Assembly: GCA_025350445.1 (NCBI GenBank)
Contig: JANXXV010000895.1
Coordinates: forward strand, 1-6,792
Reading direction: 5' to 3'
DNA length: 6,792 nucleotides
Source of the DNA: Bryobacteraceae bacterium
GTDB lineage: Bacteria > Acidobacteriota > Terriglobia > Bryobacterales > Bryobacteraceae
Both the position numbers and the translations under genes were made by a program. How positions within the stretch are numbered: the stretch's first letter is position 1; every line of letters begins with the position of its first letter. The notes beneath the pieces are model-generated. The model saw only the letters and a program-made list of their open reading frames with translations, searched no databases and was not told the DNA's origin. Below, piece by piece: positions 1 through 6,791 of this stretch.

Positions 1-230
1 CTCCCGACATTTCAGTTGGACAAAACGAATCCACCCATATCAGGGAACGCAAGCACGAAGCGATTGCCACCGTGCGCCTGGTGAACAAAGACGGCGACGT
101 TATCTGGTCCACCACGCAGGAGAGCCCCGGCGCGAAGTTTCGCGGAGCCAGTGCCGACGTAGCCGAAAAAATCACCCGCCAGCTTGCCGCCGATATCGAG
201 AAAGCGAGAAAAAGCGCAGCGTTAAAGTAG
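1..230 (+). CDS. Conserved hypothetical protein, C-terminal part (5'-truncated by window edge)
   Basis: The frame beginning at base 3 is open from the left edge to a TAG at 228-230 and gives 75 residues with no stop. The visible part has a charged stretch, then a strand-like segment ATVRLVNKDGDVIWSTTQES, then GAKFRGASADVAEKITRQL and a lysine-rich helical tail ending KSAALK. A beta-hairpin with 'DGDVIWS' followed by an amphipathic helix with 'ADVAEKITRQL' is reminiscent of the ends of periplasmic, CsgG/LpoB-like or TolB-N-like proteins, where a variable is described as 'made at run time' and a helix packs on a sheet. That is only an impression, and I do not recognise the family. Its start and any signal peptide lie outside the window. 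It is convergent with the minus-strand operon and its stop overlaps the DUF167 gene by 9 bp. The reading frame is convincing; the function is unknown. Confidence 0.72.
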   Translation, partial: PDISVGQNESTHIRERKHEAIATVRLVNKDGDVIWSTTQESPGAKFRGASADVAEKITRQLAADIEKARKSAALK

Positions 231-491
231 GATTAAGACTTGCTTGTGCGCCGAGGTCTCTCCGCGAACAACCTCGACATTACGCTTCCCGACTCCGAAT
301 AACTCCGCCAGGAATTCGCGGATCTCCGCATTGGCCTTTCCCTTCTCGGGCACCGCGTGGATCTTCAGTTTCATTGTGCCGTCTTCCAGAAAGCCCACAA
401 TTTCATTCTTTGCCGATTTCGGAATCACTTTTACCGTCAAGCTGAGACGCTTATCGCGCTGCAGCACGGCCTGTAAATCCGCCAGACTCAT
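222..491 (-). CDS. DUF167 (YggU/UPF0235) family protein
   Basis: This is an 89-residue protein, close to the usual 90-100 residues of the DUF167 family. Family hallmarks are in order: a first strand LTVKVIPKSAKNEIVGF (about residues 18-34), a second strand TMKLKIHAVPEKGKANAEI (39-57) with the characteristic VPEKGKAN turn, the helix REFLAELFGV (58-67), and the closing strand VEVVRGETSAHKQVLI (72-87) with the conserved G-E-T-S-x-x-K. DUF167 proteins are small alpha/beta cytoplasmic proteins whose biochemical role is not established. The ATG at 491-489 was chosen because it gives family length and overlaps the TGA of the upstream gene as ATGA. A longer frame back to 632 would only add low-complexity sequence antisense to nothing conserved and lying inside the upstream gene. 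No Shine-Dalgarno is visible, so translation is probably coupled to the upstream gene. It appears to be the last gene of the operon, and its TAA lies inside the convergent plus-strand gene. Confidence 0.93.
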   Translation of the reverse strand: MSLADLQAVLQRDKRLSLTVKVIPKSAKNEIVGFLEDGTMKLKIHAVPEKGKANAEIREFLAELFGVGKRNVEVVRGETSAHKQVLILL

Positions 492-1714
492 GGAACGAAC
501 GTCACGGTCTGGCCGGTGGGTATGCGGGCGGAGGTGTGCATACTGAATATCGGGGCGCCTTCGAGAAAGAATGCCTTGTCCACAGCTTCCAGCAGGCACG
601 TCCCGGAATGCTCCCTGGCCTGAACCACACATTCAAAGCCAATTTCGGCAATCTGGTCCGCCCTGGTGCCGGGCGGAAGCTCGACGGTGGTCCGGACCCA
701 GCCGGTGCGTCCGATGGCGTAGTCGGTGCGGCCAAGGCTCGAACTGAACCACCGGCTTTCCTTCTTTAGCCGCACCTGTACAGCCAGCGCGCCGCCTGTA
801 TTGGTGGCCTTATAGTCGACGAACAGATAGTTGCGCGGGTCGGAAATCTTCTCGCCATCGACGATTCCAAAAGGTCGCAGCTTCTTCTCGCGAACCAGTT
901 CCTTCCCCATCACTTGAAAGGTGATCGGGTTCTCGTCCATCACCGATTCGCGGGAATGATTACTGAGATCCACCAGCACCGGCGCAATCTGGTATCGGAC
1001 AGACGAGGTCTCATCGCCCGCCACCATATTGTTGTCGGTAACCGGGATCAGCAGTGGATGCGCGCCGTCGCGCTTTCCCGTGAATTCTATTTCCTTATGA
1101 TCCCGAGCCTGGATAGTCGCCTTCGCCAGTTTACCCCCCGGGTCAAGAAAGGCCTTGTAGAGATATTCGATATCCGTGGTCCGGCCCCATCGCGCCATTA
1201 GTGCGCGGGTCGAAGTGCCGCCGTCTTCGTTGGAAAAGATCATCGTGTATTGCAAGAGCGGATGGCCGTCTTCCACCAGCCGCTCTGCGTAGAGAACCAG
1301 CGGAATGTCAGTGAACTTACCGATGGTATTCTTGCGCGCGAAGACTACCGGGGCATTCGCCAGCAGCGCATGATAGGGGTCTGAAGCCGGTGCTTCACGG
1401 AACTCCATACTGTGGGTGTCAAATCCGCTTCCGGCGATGCTTAACTCATGCGCGCCCGCGGCCAGCGCCCCAAGAAAAAGCTTGTAGTGGAACTTCGCCG
1501 GACCCGCGTACAGCATGACGTGCTGCGGCGGCCCGCCATCCACCGTGATCGCCGCCATAGGCGCTTCCCTGCCCTCAATGGCCCAGTCAGCGCCCGCCGC
1601 GCTCAACTCCAAATCGGCCACAACCTCGGCGGCCTGCGCGACCCGAAAACGATGCTGCGTGTCCGCGAACGACAGGCTTACCGTTAGCAGAGCCAACCCG
1701 AAAGAGCGTGTCAT
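488..1714 (-). CDS. Exported protein of unknown function (408 aa)
   Basis: I do not recognise this family. The N-terminus MTRSFGLALLTVSLSFA looks like a Sec signal peptide (Arg at 3, hydrophobic core about 5-17, likely cleavage near residues 17-19), so the product is probably periplasmic or secreted. The rest alternates short strands and turns, suggesting beta-sandwich modules: about 30-95 (ending AAGAHELSIAGSG), a middle part about 122-280 with a striking segment SNEDGGTSTRALMARWGRTT (161-180), and a C-terminal module about 290-390. The only two cysteines are C362 and C373, both in the exported part, so they could form a disulfide. No HExxH, catalytic Ser motif or lipobox is seen. The ATG at 1714-1712 was chosen because it begins the signal peptide and overlaps the upstream TGA (ATGA); an earlier in-frame start at 1765 would put 17 charged residues before it and lie deep in the upstream gene. 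No Shine-Dalgarno is evident, which points to translational coupling. Confidence 0.85.
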   Translation of the reverse strand: MTRSFGLALLTVSLSFADTQHRFRVAQAAEVVADLELSAAGADWAIEGREAPMAAITVDGGPPQHVMLYAGPAKFHYKLFLGALAAGAHELSIAGSGFDTHSMEFREAPASDPYHALLANAPVVFARKNTIGKFTDIPLVLYAERLVEDGHPLLQYTMIFSNEDGGTSTRALMARWGRTTDIEYLYKAFLDPGGKLAKATIQARDHKEIEFTGKRDGAHPLLIPVTDNNMVAGDETSSVRYQIAPVLVDLSNHSRESVMDENPITFQVMGKELVREKKLRPFGIVDGEKISDPRNYLFVDYKATNTGGALAVQVRLKKESRWFSSSLGRTDYAIGRTGWVRTTVELPPGTRADQIAEIGFECVVQAREHSGTCLLEAVDKAFFLEGAPIFSMHTSARIPTGQTVTFVP

Positions 1715-2175
1715 TCGGAAAACGCGATGTGCGCGATTACCAGTTCCGGCATGGTCTGGTTCCAACTCGGCGCTACGCCTTCGAAGGGCAAACGGAATTC
1801 CCTGGTCTCGCCGGGCTTGAGCGGTGTCTTCACAATGGGCACGCGTTCACGCAGCGCTACCAGGCCGCTTACGGCGTAGAAGATGCACTTCAACTCCACG
1901 CGGGCCAGCGTGCGATCTCCGTTGTTGGTTATACGCCCTTCCACTTCAATTATGGCCGCGCCGGTGAAGTTGGCCGTCGCCTTCATCTGCACTTGGCTCA
2001 ACTTCAGATTCCGCACGTAACTCTTGGCTTCAACGGTGATAGCCGGCTGCACCGCGGGCTTCGCGGCCTCCCGTTCCAGATACCACCATCCGCCGCCAAT
2101 AACCGGCAGCAAACCGCCGACGATCGCCAACGGAATAACCAGATTCGATTTCTCCCGGACAGGATTACTGACCAC
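1711..2175 (-). CDS. Membrane-anchored protein with a single extracytoplasmic beta domain (154 aa)
   Basis: The protein has a short charged N-terminus (VREKSN), one hydrophobic segment at about residues 12-32 (LVIPLAIVGGLLPVIGGGWWY) and then an arginine/lysine-bearing linker, so it is likely a type II-like anchor with the C-terminal domain outside the cytoplasm. The domain (about 46-152) contains IIEVEGRITNNGDRTLARVE (75-94), LRERVPIVKTPLKPGETREF (108-127) and a SWNQTMPELVIAHI tail. The 'G.ITNNGDRTL..VEL....Y' then 'LKPGETREF' order is typical of small immunoglobulin-like domains such as the FxLYD/DUF2393 type; this is resemblance from memory, with no search behind it. The start is a GTG at 2175-2173, since no ATG is available in frame and the anchor follows directly. 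It overlaps the tldE end by 11 nt and is served by GGAGAG at 2191-2186. Its stop overlaps the next ATG by 4 nt. Its role is unknown. Confidence 0.85.
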   Translation of the reverse strand: MVSNPVREKSNLVIPLAIVGGLLPVIGGGWWYLEREAAKPAVQPAITVEAKSYVRNLKLSQVQMKATANFTGAAIIEVEGRITNNGDRTLARVELKCIFYAVSGLVALRERVPIVKTPLKPGETREFRLPFEGVAPSWNQTMPELVIAHIAFSE

Positions 2176-3520
2176 TGATCGTCATCTCTCCAATCACAAT
2201 TGTAGGCGCAGCCGTGGACCCGCGGAATTCCAGATCGGACCCAATAGTTTCGATCCCCAACAACATCGCCTGTAGCGTACCGGCGATGGTGACCTCGGAA
2301 ACCGCATGTGTCAATTCCCCATTCTCAATCCACAACCCCGCCGCCCCGCAGGAATAATCGCCGGTAACTATATTGACACCGTCGCCCATCAATTCGGTCA
2401 CATAAAATCCAGTCTTCACCGACTTGATGATGTCGGCCGGCGAAGTATCTCCGTTCTCCAGGTAGAAGTTGCCATGACCCACACCCGCGTTGCCGGTGAG
2501 CCCGCGCGAGGCGTTGCCGGTGGACTTCATTCCCAATTTCCGCGCCGAGTAAGTGTTGAGCAGATACGTCTTGAGCACGCCCTTTTCGATCACCACCGTG
2601 CGCCGCGAAGGCACCCCTTCATCGTCAAACGGCTTGGAGCCGAACAGTCCGGGTATGGTGCCATCATCCACCACGGTGATCTTTTCCGAAGCTATCTTTT
2701 CGCCGAGCTTCCCGGCCAGGAACGATTCGTTGCGATAGATGGAGCTGCCGCTGACCGCCTCGAAAATGTTCCCCAACAGCGACCGCGCCACCCGCGCTTC
2801 AAAAACAATGGTGGCCTTCTGCGTCGCCACTTTTCGCGCACCCAGACGGCGCAGGGCCCGCTCCGCCGCGCGGCGGCCGATGTCTTCGGGCTTCTCTAAC
2901 CGGTCCGCGGTCCGTGCTATCGAGAACCAGTAATCGCGCTCCATGGATTCGCCTTCGCGCGCCAGCGGCACCGTCCCCGTGGAGCAATGGCTGTGACGAT
3001 AGCTGCCTAGAAAGCCGCGTGAATTTGCGAATACATGCCTGCCCGTATGCGTGTCGAACGATCCGCCTTCAGAGTTGAAAATTCGTTTATCGAAGGCCAA
3101 CGCCGCCGCTTCCGCCCTGGTCGCCTGTTCAATTTTGAAAGGTGCTTCCAGATTGGCAACGGTGTCTGAATAGAGCCCCAGATCCTGATCGAGCTTGCCC
3201 AATTCGGCGGCATCCGGCAGCCCTGCGAACGGATCTTCGGTGGTGATCTCAGCCAGTTCCAATGCCGACTTCACCATAAACTGAAGCCCTTCTTCGGTGA
3301 GATCGGAAGTATACGCCGAGCCTGTATGCTTCCCCACCAACACACGAACTCCGGTGGCGCGCGAGCCCGCTTCGGTCAGCGTTTCCACATTCCCCATGCG
3401 CACATTCACGGAAAATTCTTCGCCTTCTGATACGGTGCATTCGGCATCCGTCGCTCCGCCGGCGGTGGCAAGCTGAACCACATGAATCGCAATGGCTTCC
3501 AGGTTCAGATCTAAGTTCAA
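2165..3520 (-). CDS. tldE: TldE/PmbA family metallopeptidase subunit
   Basis: At 451 residues this is essentially full family length (E. coli PmbA/TldE is about 450). It has the N-terminal alpha/beta domain (about 1-200; for example MGNVETLTEAGSRATGVRVL at 42-61) and the C-terminal domain (about 225-451) with VVDDGTIPGLFGSKPFDDEG (283-302), the STGNASRGL turn (333-341) and the family-specific GDYSCGAAGLWIENGEL (387-403). Where TldD has its HExxxH helix, this protein reads EARVARSLLG (241-250), so it lacks the zinc ligands, as expected for the TldE partner. In characterised systems TldD and TldE form a heterodimeric cytoplasmic peptidase acting on peptides threaded into a central channel, including microcin B17 precursor maturation. 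The start is a TTG at 3520-3518, directly after a strong GGGAGG with 6-nt spacing, overlapping the tldD TGA as TTGA. Adjacency to tldD supports the assignment. Confidence 0.96.
   Translation of the reverse strand: MNLDLNLEAIAIHVVQLATAGGATDAECTVSEGEEFSVNVRMGNVETLTEAGSRATGVRVLVGKHTGSAYTSDLTEEGLQFMVKSALELAEITTEDPFAGLPDAAELGKLDQDLGLYSDTVANLEAPFKIEQATRAEAAALAFDKRIFNSEGGSFDTHTGRHVFANSRGFLGSYRHSHCSTGTVPLAREGESMERDYWFSIARTADRLEKPEDIGRRAAERALRRLGARKVATQKATIVFEARVARSLLGNIFEAVSGSSIYRNESFLAGKLGEKIASEKITVVDDGTIPGLFGSKPFDDEGVPSRRTVVIEKGVLKTYLLNTYSARKLGMKSTGNASRGLTGNAGVGHGNFYLENGDTSPADIIKSVKTGFYVTELMGDGVNIVTGDYSCGAAGLWIENGELTHAVSEVTIAGTLQAMLLGIETIGSDLEFRGSTAAPTIVIGEMTISGQ
2186..2191 (-). promoter_or_regulatory. 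Ribosome binding site supporting the GTG start of the membrane-anchored protein
   Basis: Read on the minus strand the site is GGAGAG, lying inside the final codons of tldE and 10 nt before the GTG at 2175-2173. It supports independent initiation of the downstream gene inside the tldE coding end, where the two frames overlap by 11 nt. Confidence 0.6.
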
Positions 3521-4947
3521 GCAGTGCCTCCCACCGTCATGCGATCAATGCGCACTGTCGGAATACCCACCCCCACCGGAACACTCTGCCCTTCCTTGCC
3601 GCAGATGCCGATACCTTCATCCAATTGCAGATCGTTGCCCACCATGCTGACGTTCTTCATCGCCTCCGGCCCATTTCCAATCAGCGTCGCGCCGCGCACG
3701 GGCCGCGTGATCTTGCCGTCTTCAATCAGATAACTCTCCGACGCCGAGAACACGAAATTGCCGCTGGTGATATCCACCTGGCCGCCGCCGAAATTCGCGC
3801 AATACAAGCCCTTGGGCACAGAGCGCACAATCTCGTCCGGATCGCTCTCACCGGCCAGCATAAACGTGTTGGTCATGCGCGGCATGGGGATATGCTGGTA
3901 ACTTTCCCGGCGGCCGCTGCCGGTGGAATCGGTCCGCAACAAACGGCTGGAAAGCTTGTCCTGCAGATAGCCGCGAAGAATCCCTTTTTCGATCAGCACA
4001 TTGCGCTGCGTCGTGTTTCCTTCATCGTCCACATTCAAGGACCCGCGGCGGCTGTGAATTGTCCCGTCGTCAATCACGGTGCACAACGGGCTGGCCACCT
4101 GCTGGCCAATGCGACCGCTGAACGCCGACGTTTTCTTGCGGTTGAAATCCGCCTCCAACCCATGGCCCACCGCTTCATGCAGCAGGATACCGGGCCAGCC
4201 CGGACCCAGCACTACTGTCATCTCACCGGCCGGAGCCTGCACCGCATCCAACTGTACAATCGCCTGCCGAACCGCTTCTTTGGCGAAATGTTCCGGCGTC
4301 TTTTCGTTCAGAAAAAAATCGAGGGAGACACGACCGCCACCGCCGGAATAACCACGCTGCGGAGTGCCGCTGCCCTCGCGCGCCAATGCCGACACGCCAA
4401 TGCGCGCCATCGGTTGCCGATCGGTGCTAAGCGCGCCCTCGGTAGTGGCTACCAGAACATGCCGCAAATTATCCACGTAGCTCGCCTGCACTTGGATCAC
4501 TCTGGAATCGGCGGCGCGCGCGGCTTTGTCCGCTCTCTTCACCAGATCGACGCGTTCCGCCAGACTGGTCTCCGTAGGCGCGGTGAGCACCGGATACAAG
4601 TTCCGTTTGCCTACTTCTTCCAGTGCCGTTTTCTCAATATTGGCCGGCCCCTTGGCGATGTACGCGGCAACTCTAGCTGCCTTGCGAACTTTCTCCGGAT
4701 CGAGGTTATCGCTATAGGCGTAGCCGGTTCTCTCACCGGAAATCACACGGATGCCCACGCCCAGCGAGACGCCCTGCGTGGCGCTCTTGATGATCGATTC
4801 GTCAATTGTAATACTCGTTGTGGATACGTACTCAAAGTACAGATCCGCGTACTCCCCGCCGCTCGAAAGCGCTTCAGAGAGGTAACTCTGTAAATCCTGC
4901 TCAGTGATTGCAAACTTCTGGGCAAAGAACGATTCTGATAAACCCAT
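3517..4947 (-). CDS. tldD: TldD metalloprotease, catalytic subunit
   Basis: At 476 residues this compares well with E. coli TldD (about 481). The N-terminal domain carries EYADLYFEYVSTTSITIDES (32-51) and GVGIRVISGERTGYAYSD (63-80). The catalytic helix WPGILLHEAVGHGLEADF (251-268) contains the HExxxH zinc motif H257-E258-H262. The C-terminal domain has CTVIDDGTIHSRRGSLNVDD (289-308), PMPRMTNTFMLAG (354-366), GGGQVDITSGNFVF (387-400) and C449 in GIGICGKEGQ, which matches the conserved zinc-ligand cysteine of the family. It should therefore be an active zinc peptidase working with TldE in the cytoplasm to cleave or trim peptides. The ATG at 4947-4945 begins 20 nt after the uvrC stop; the Shine-Dalgarno is weak (AGG at 4958-4956, 8 nt upstream). 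All key residues are present and there is no sign of truncation. Natural substrates cannot be read from this window. Confidence 0.97.
   Translation of the reverse strand: MGLSESFFAQKFAITEQDLQSYLSEALSSGGEYADLYFEYVSTTSITIDESIIKSATQGVSLGVGIRVISGERTGYAYSDNLDPEKVRKAARVAAYIAKGPANIEKTALEEVGKRNLYPVLTAPTETSLAERVDLVKRADKAARAADSRVIQVQASYVDNLRHVLVATTEGALSTDRQPMARIGVSALAREGSGTPQRGYSGGGGRVSLDFFLNEKTPEHFAKEAVRQAIVQLDAVQAPAGEMTVVLGPGWPGILLHEAVGHGLEADFNRKKTSAFSGRIGQQVASPLCTVIDDGTIHSRRGSLNVDDEGNTTQRNVLIEKGILRGYLQDKLSSRLLRTDSTGSGRRESYQHIPMPRMTNTFMLAGESDPDEIVRSVPKGLYCANFGGGQVDITSGNFVFSASESYLIEDGKITRPVRGATLIGNGPEAMKNVSMVGNDLQLDEGIGICGKEGQSVPVGVGIPTVRIDRMTVGGTA
3527..3532 (-). promoter_or_regulatory. tldE: Ribosome binding site supporting the TTG start of tldE
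   Basis: Read on the minus strand the site is GGGAGG, lying within the last codons of tldD (Val-Gly-Gly-Thr-Ala-stop) and 6 nt before the TTG at 3520-3518. It is the strongest Shine-Dalgarno match at any junction in the window, and it decides the start: no ATG lies near, and the next in-frame start candidates would remove the N-terminal helix. Confidence 0.75.
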
Positions 4948-4967
4948 AATTTCAGCCTAGCACCCGG

Positions 4968-6791
4968 TTACTGCAACACTTGTGGCAATACCGGCCTTTT
5001 CTCTCCATAAAAAGCCCGCAGTTTGCGAGCCGCCGCAGGTCCGGCAATCTTGGTTAATTCCTCTTCGGAAGCGGCCCGGACCCGCTCGGAGCTTCCGAAT
5101 TGGCGCAGCAACTTCTGCATTGTGCGCGCTCCAATGCCCGGAACATCTTCCAGCTCCGAAGTCAGCGTTCTTGCATTGCGGCGCGTGCGGTGGAAGGAGA
5201 CCGCGAACCGATGCGCTTCGTCGCGAATTGTCTGGACCAGGTGCAACACCGGCGAAAACTTGTCGAGCACAACTGGCTCGTCTTCCTGGCCCAAAACGTA
5301 GATCCACTCTTCCCGTTTCGCAATGGACGCGAGCGGTTGATTGATCACGCCTATTGCCTCCAACGCCTCAGCCGCCGCGTGCAACTGTCCGAGCCCGCCG
5401 TCAATCAGAATCAGTCCCGGAAACGGCTGCTTCTCCTCCTGCAACTTCGAATAGCGCCGCGTCACCACTTCGGCCATGGACGCGAAATCGTCGTTCCCCT
5501 GCACCGTGCGGATGATGAACTTTCGGTAATCGGCCTTCTTCATCCGTCCGTTTTCCCACACCACCATGCTGGCCACTTTGTCTGTGCCCTGAATATGTGA
5601 AATATCGAAACACTCAATCCGCTTCGGCGGCTCGGGCAACATCAGCGCATCCTGCAAAGCTTCCTGAATGGCTGCGGAGGACGGCGTTAGCACGCGGAAG
5701 CGGGAATCGAAACTGTGCTTGGCGTTCGTTTCCACCAGCGATAACATGGCCTTCTTCTGCCCCCGCTGCGGCGTGTGAATCTCTACCTTGTGCCCCCGCT
5801 TCTCTGAAAGAATGTCCTGCAAAACTTCCAGATCCTCAAACTCAACGGGCACATGAATCAGCGCCGGAATGTATTCCTGATTCAGATACACCTGTTTCAG
5901 CAGCGCTGAGAAGAACTCGGGTGGATCGAAATCTATCTGATCCTCCCAGAAAAATTCGCGGCGATCCACAATGCGGCCGTTACGCAGGTGGAACAGGTTC
6001 ACGGCAATCAACGGAGCCTCGGCATAATAGGCGAAGATATCGATGTTATCGCCCTCGGCCGCGGCCATTTTCTGTTTCTCCTCCATCTCCTCCACAGTGG
6101 TAATCAGATCGCGCAAGCCGCCGGCTTCTTCAAAGCGCATGGCTTCCGACGCTTCCTGCATGCGGCGGCGCAGATTCGCCGTCAGATCGCGGTGGCGTCC
6201 CTCTAGAAACAGTTTCACGTTGCGCACTGCGTCAGCGTAGGCTTCGTCCGTCGTCAACCCGGCCACGCACGGGCCCAGGCAGCGATGAATGTGGAACTGC
6301 AAACAGGGATGCGTGTGCGTGCGCGAGAAATCCACCTTGCACGACGGAATCTTGAAGTGCCGATGAATGAAATGCACCAACCTGTGTGCCAGATTCCCCG
6401 GAAAATAGGGTCCGAAATACGACGATCCATCTTTCCGCAACCGCCGCGTCACGAATACCCTGGGATACTTCTCATTCACTAATTTGATGTACGGATAGGT
6501 CTTGTCGTCGCGAAGAAGAATATTGAAGCGGGGTTTCCACTGCTTGATGAGGTTATTTTCAAGGGCCAGTGCTTCTTTCTCGTTATCGACTTCAATGAAA
6601 TCGATGTCGCGGGCTTCGGCGATCAGCGTGCCGGTTTTGGGCTCGGCCAGACGGTCTTCGTTGAAGTAACTGCGAACCCGGGCCCGCAGGCTTTTCGCCT
6701 TGCCGACATAGATAACCGTGCCATGCGCATCTTTATATAGGTACACTCCAGGCAGAAGCGGTAACTGCGCTACTTTGTCACGGAGGTCCAT
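4968..6791 (-). CDS. uvrC: Excinuclease ABC subunit C (UvrC)
   Basis: This is the dual-incision nuclease of nucleotide excision repair; it is recruited by the UvrB-DNA complex and cuts 3' and then 5' of a bulky lesion. The 607 residues match family length. The GIY-YIG nuclease is at about 13-92 (PGVY at 14-17, VIYVGKAK at 26-33, R39, E78). Four cysteines C151, C163, C171 and C175 are spaced like the iron-sulfur cluster ligands described for UvrC. The UVR motif that contacts UvrB is at about 200-235 (MRFEEAGGLRDLI). The RNase H-like second nuclease has DISH (D396, H399), LIDGGLGQ (462-469, with D464) and RDEAHRFA (523-530, with H527). A helix-hairpin-helix DNA-binding tail starts at EDVPGIGARTM (548-558). 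The ATG at 6791-6789 is one base from the edge, fits the usual N-terminus (LPLLPGVYLY), and leaves the promoter and Shine-Dalgarno outside the window. The gene seems complete. Confidence 0.98.
   Translation of the reverse strand: MDLRDKVAQLPLLPGVYLYKDAHGTVIYVGKAKSLRARVRSYFNEDRLAEPKTGTLIAEARDIDFIEVDNEKEALALENNLIKQWKPRFNILLRDDKTYPYIKLVNEKYPRVFVTRRLRKDGSSYFGPYFPGNLAHRLVHFIHRHFKIPSCKVDFSRTHTHPCLQFHIHRCLGPCVAGLTTDEAYADAVRNVKLFLEGRHRDLTANLRRRMQEASEAMRFEEAGGLRDLITTVEEMEEKQKMAAAEGDNIDIFAYYAEAPLIAVNLFHLRNGRIVDRREFFWEDQIDFDPPEFFSALLKQVYLNQEYIPALIHVPVEFEDLEVLQDILSEKRGHKVEIHTPQRGQKKAMLSLVETNAKHSFDSRFRVLTPSSAAIQEALQDALMLPEPPKRIECFDISHIQGTDKVASMVVWENGRMKKADYRKFIIRTVQGNDDFASMAEVVTRRYSKLQEEKQPFPGLILIDGGLGQLHAAAEALEAIGVINQPLASIAKREEWIYVLGQEDEPVVLDKFSPVLHLVQTIRDEAHRFAVSFHRTRRNARTLTSELEDVPGIGARTMQKLLRQFGSSERVRAASEEELTKIAGPAAARKLRAFYGEKRPVLPQVLQ

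Larger units (their letters stand above)
222..6791 (-). other. Probable six-gene operon uvrC-tldD-tldE-anchored protein-exported protein-DUF167
   Basis: All six genes point the same way. Junctions in transcription order are: 20-nt gap (uvrC/tldD), 4-nt overlap TTGA (tldD/tldE), 11-nt overlap (tldE/anchored protein), 4-nt overlap ATGA (anchored/exported protein) and 4-nt overlap ATGA (exported protein/DUF167). None leaves room for an internal promoter plus leader outside coding sequence or for a terminator. The promoter must lie upstream of uvrC beyond the right edge, or inside uvrC. Internal promoters within coding sequence cannot be excluded. Confidence 0.75.

Noticed and set aside
131..144. 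Inverted repeat CGCGAAGTTTCGCG near the end of the plus-strand gene, considered as a terminator for the leftward operon.
   Set aside because: The loop would be only 2 nt at full pairing, no T tract follows on either strand, and it lies inside a coding frame, so it is more likely chance.
492..632. An N-terminal extension of the DUF167 gene to 632 (136 residues).
   Set aside because: The extra 47 residues are not family-like, lie wholly within the exported-protein gene, and bypass the ATGA start that gives normal family length.
1715..1765. An upstream start for the exported protein at 1765.
   Set aside because: It would put 17 charged residues before a clear signal peptide and overlap the upstream gene by over 50 nt; the ATG at 1714 forms a typical 4-nt overlap.
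1708..2178. A 156-codon plus-strand frame opposite the membrane-anchored protein.
   Set aside because: The minus-strand frame has a hydrophobic anchor, a ribosome site and junction overlaps. The plus-strand translation has no domain and matches a shadow of GC-rich coding.
3625..4893. A 422-codon open frame on the plus strand, antisense to tldD.
   Set aside because: It is in exact codon register with tldD on the other strand, so a stop would need TTA, CTA or TCA codons in tldD, which are rare in GC-rich genes. The translated sequence is rich in His, Arg and Ala with no recognisable domain.
5597..6103. Plus-strand frames opposite uvrC, including one of 168 codons.
   Set aside because: UvrC is unambiguous on the minus strand through this whole region, and the opposing translations are Pro/Arg/Ser-rich without recognisable motifs.
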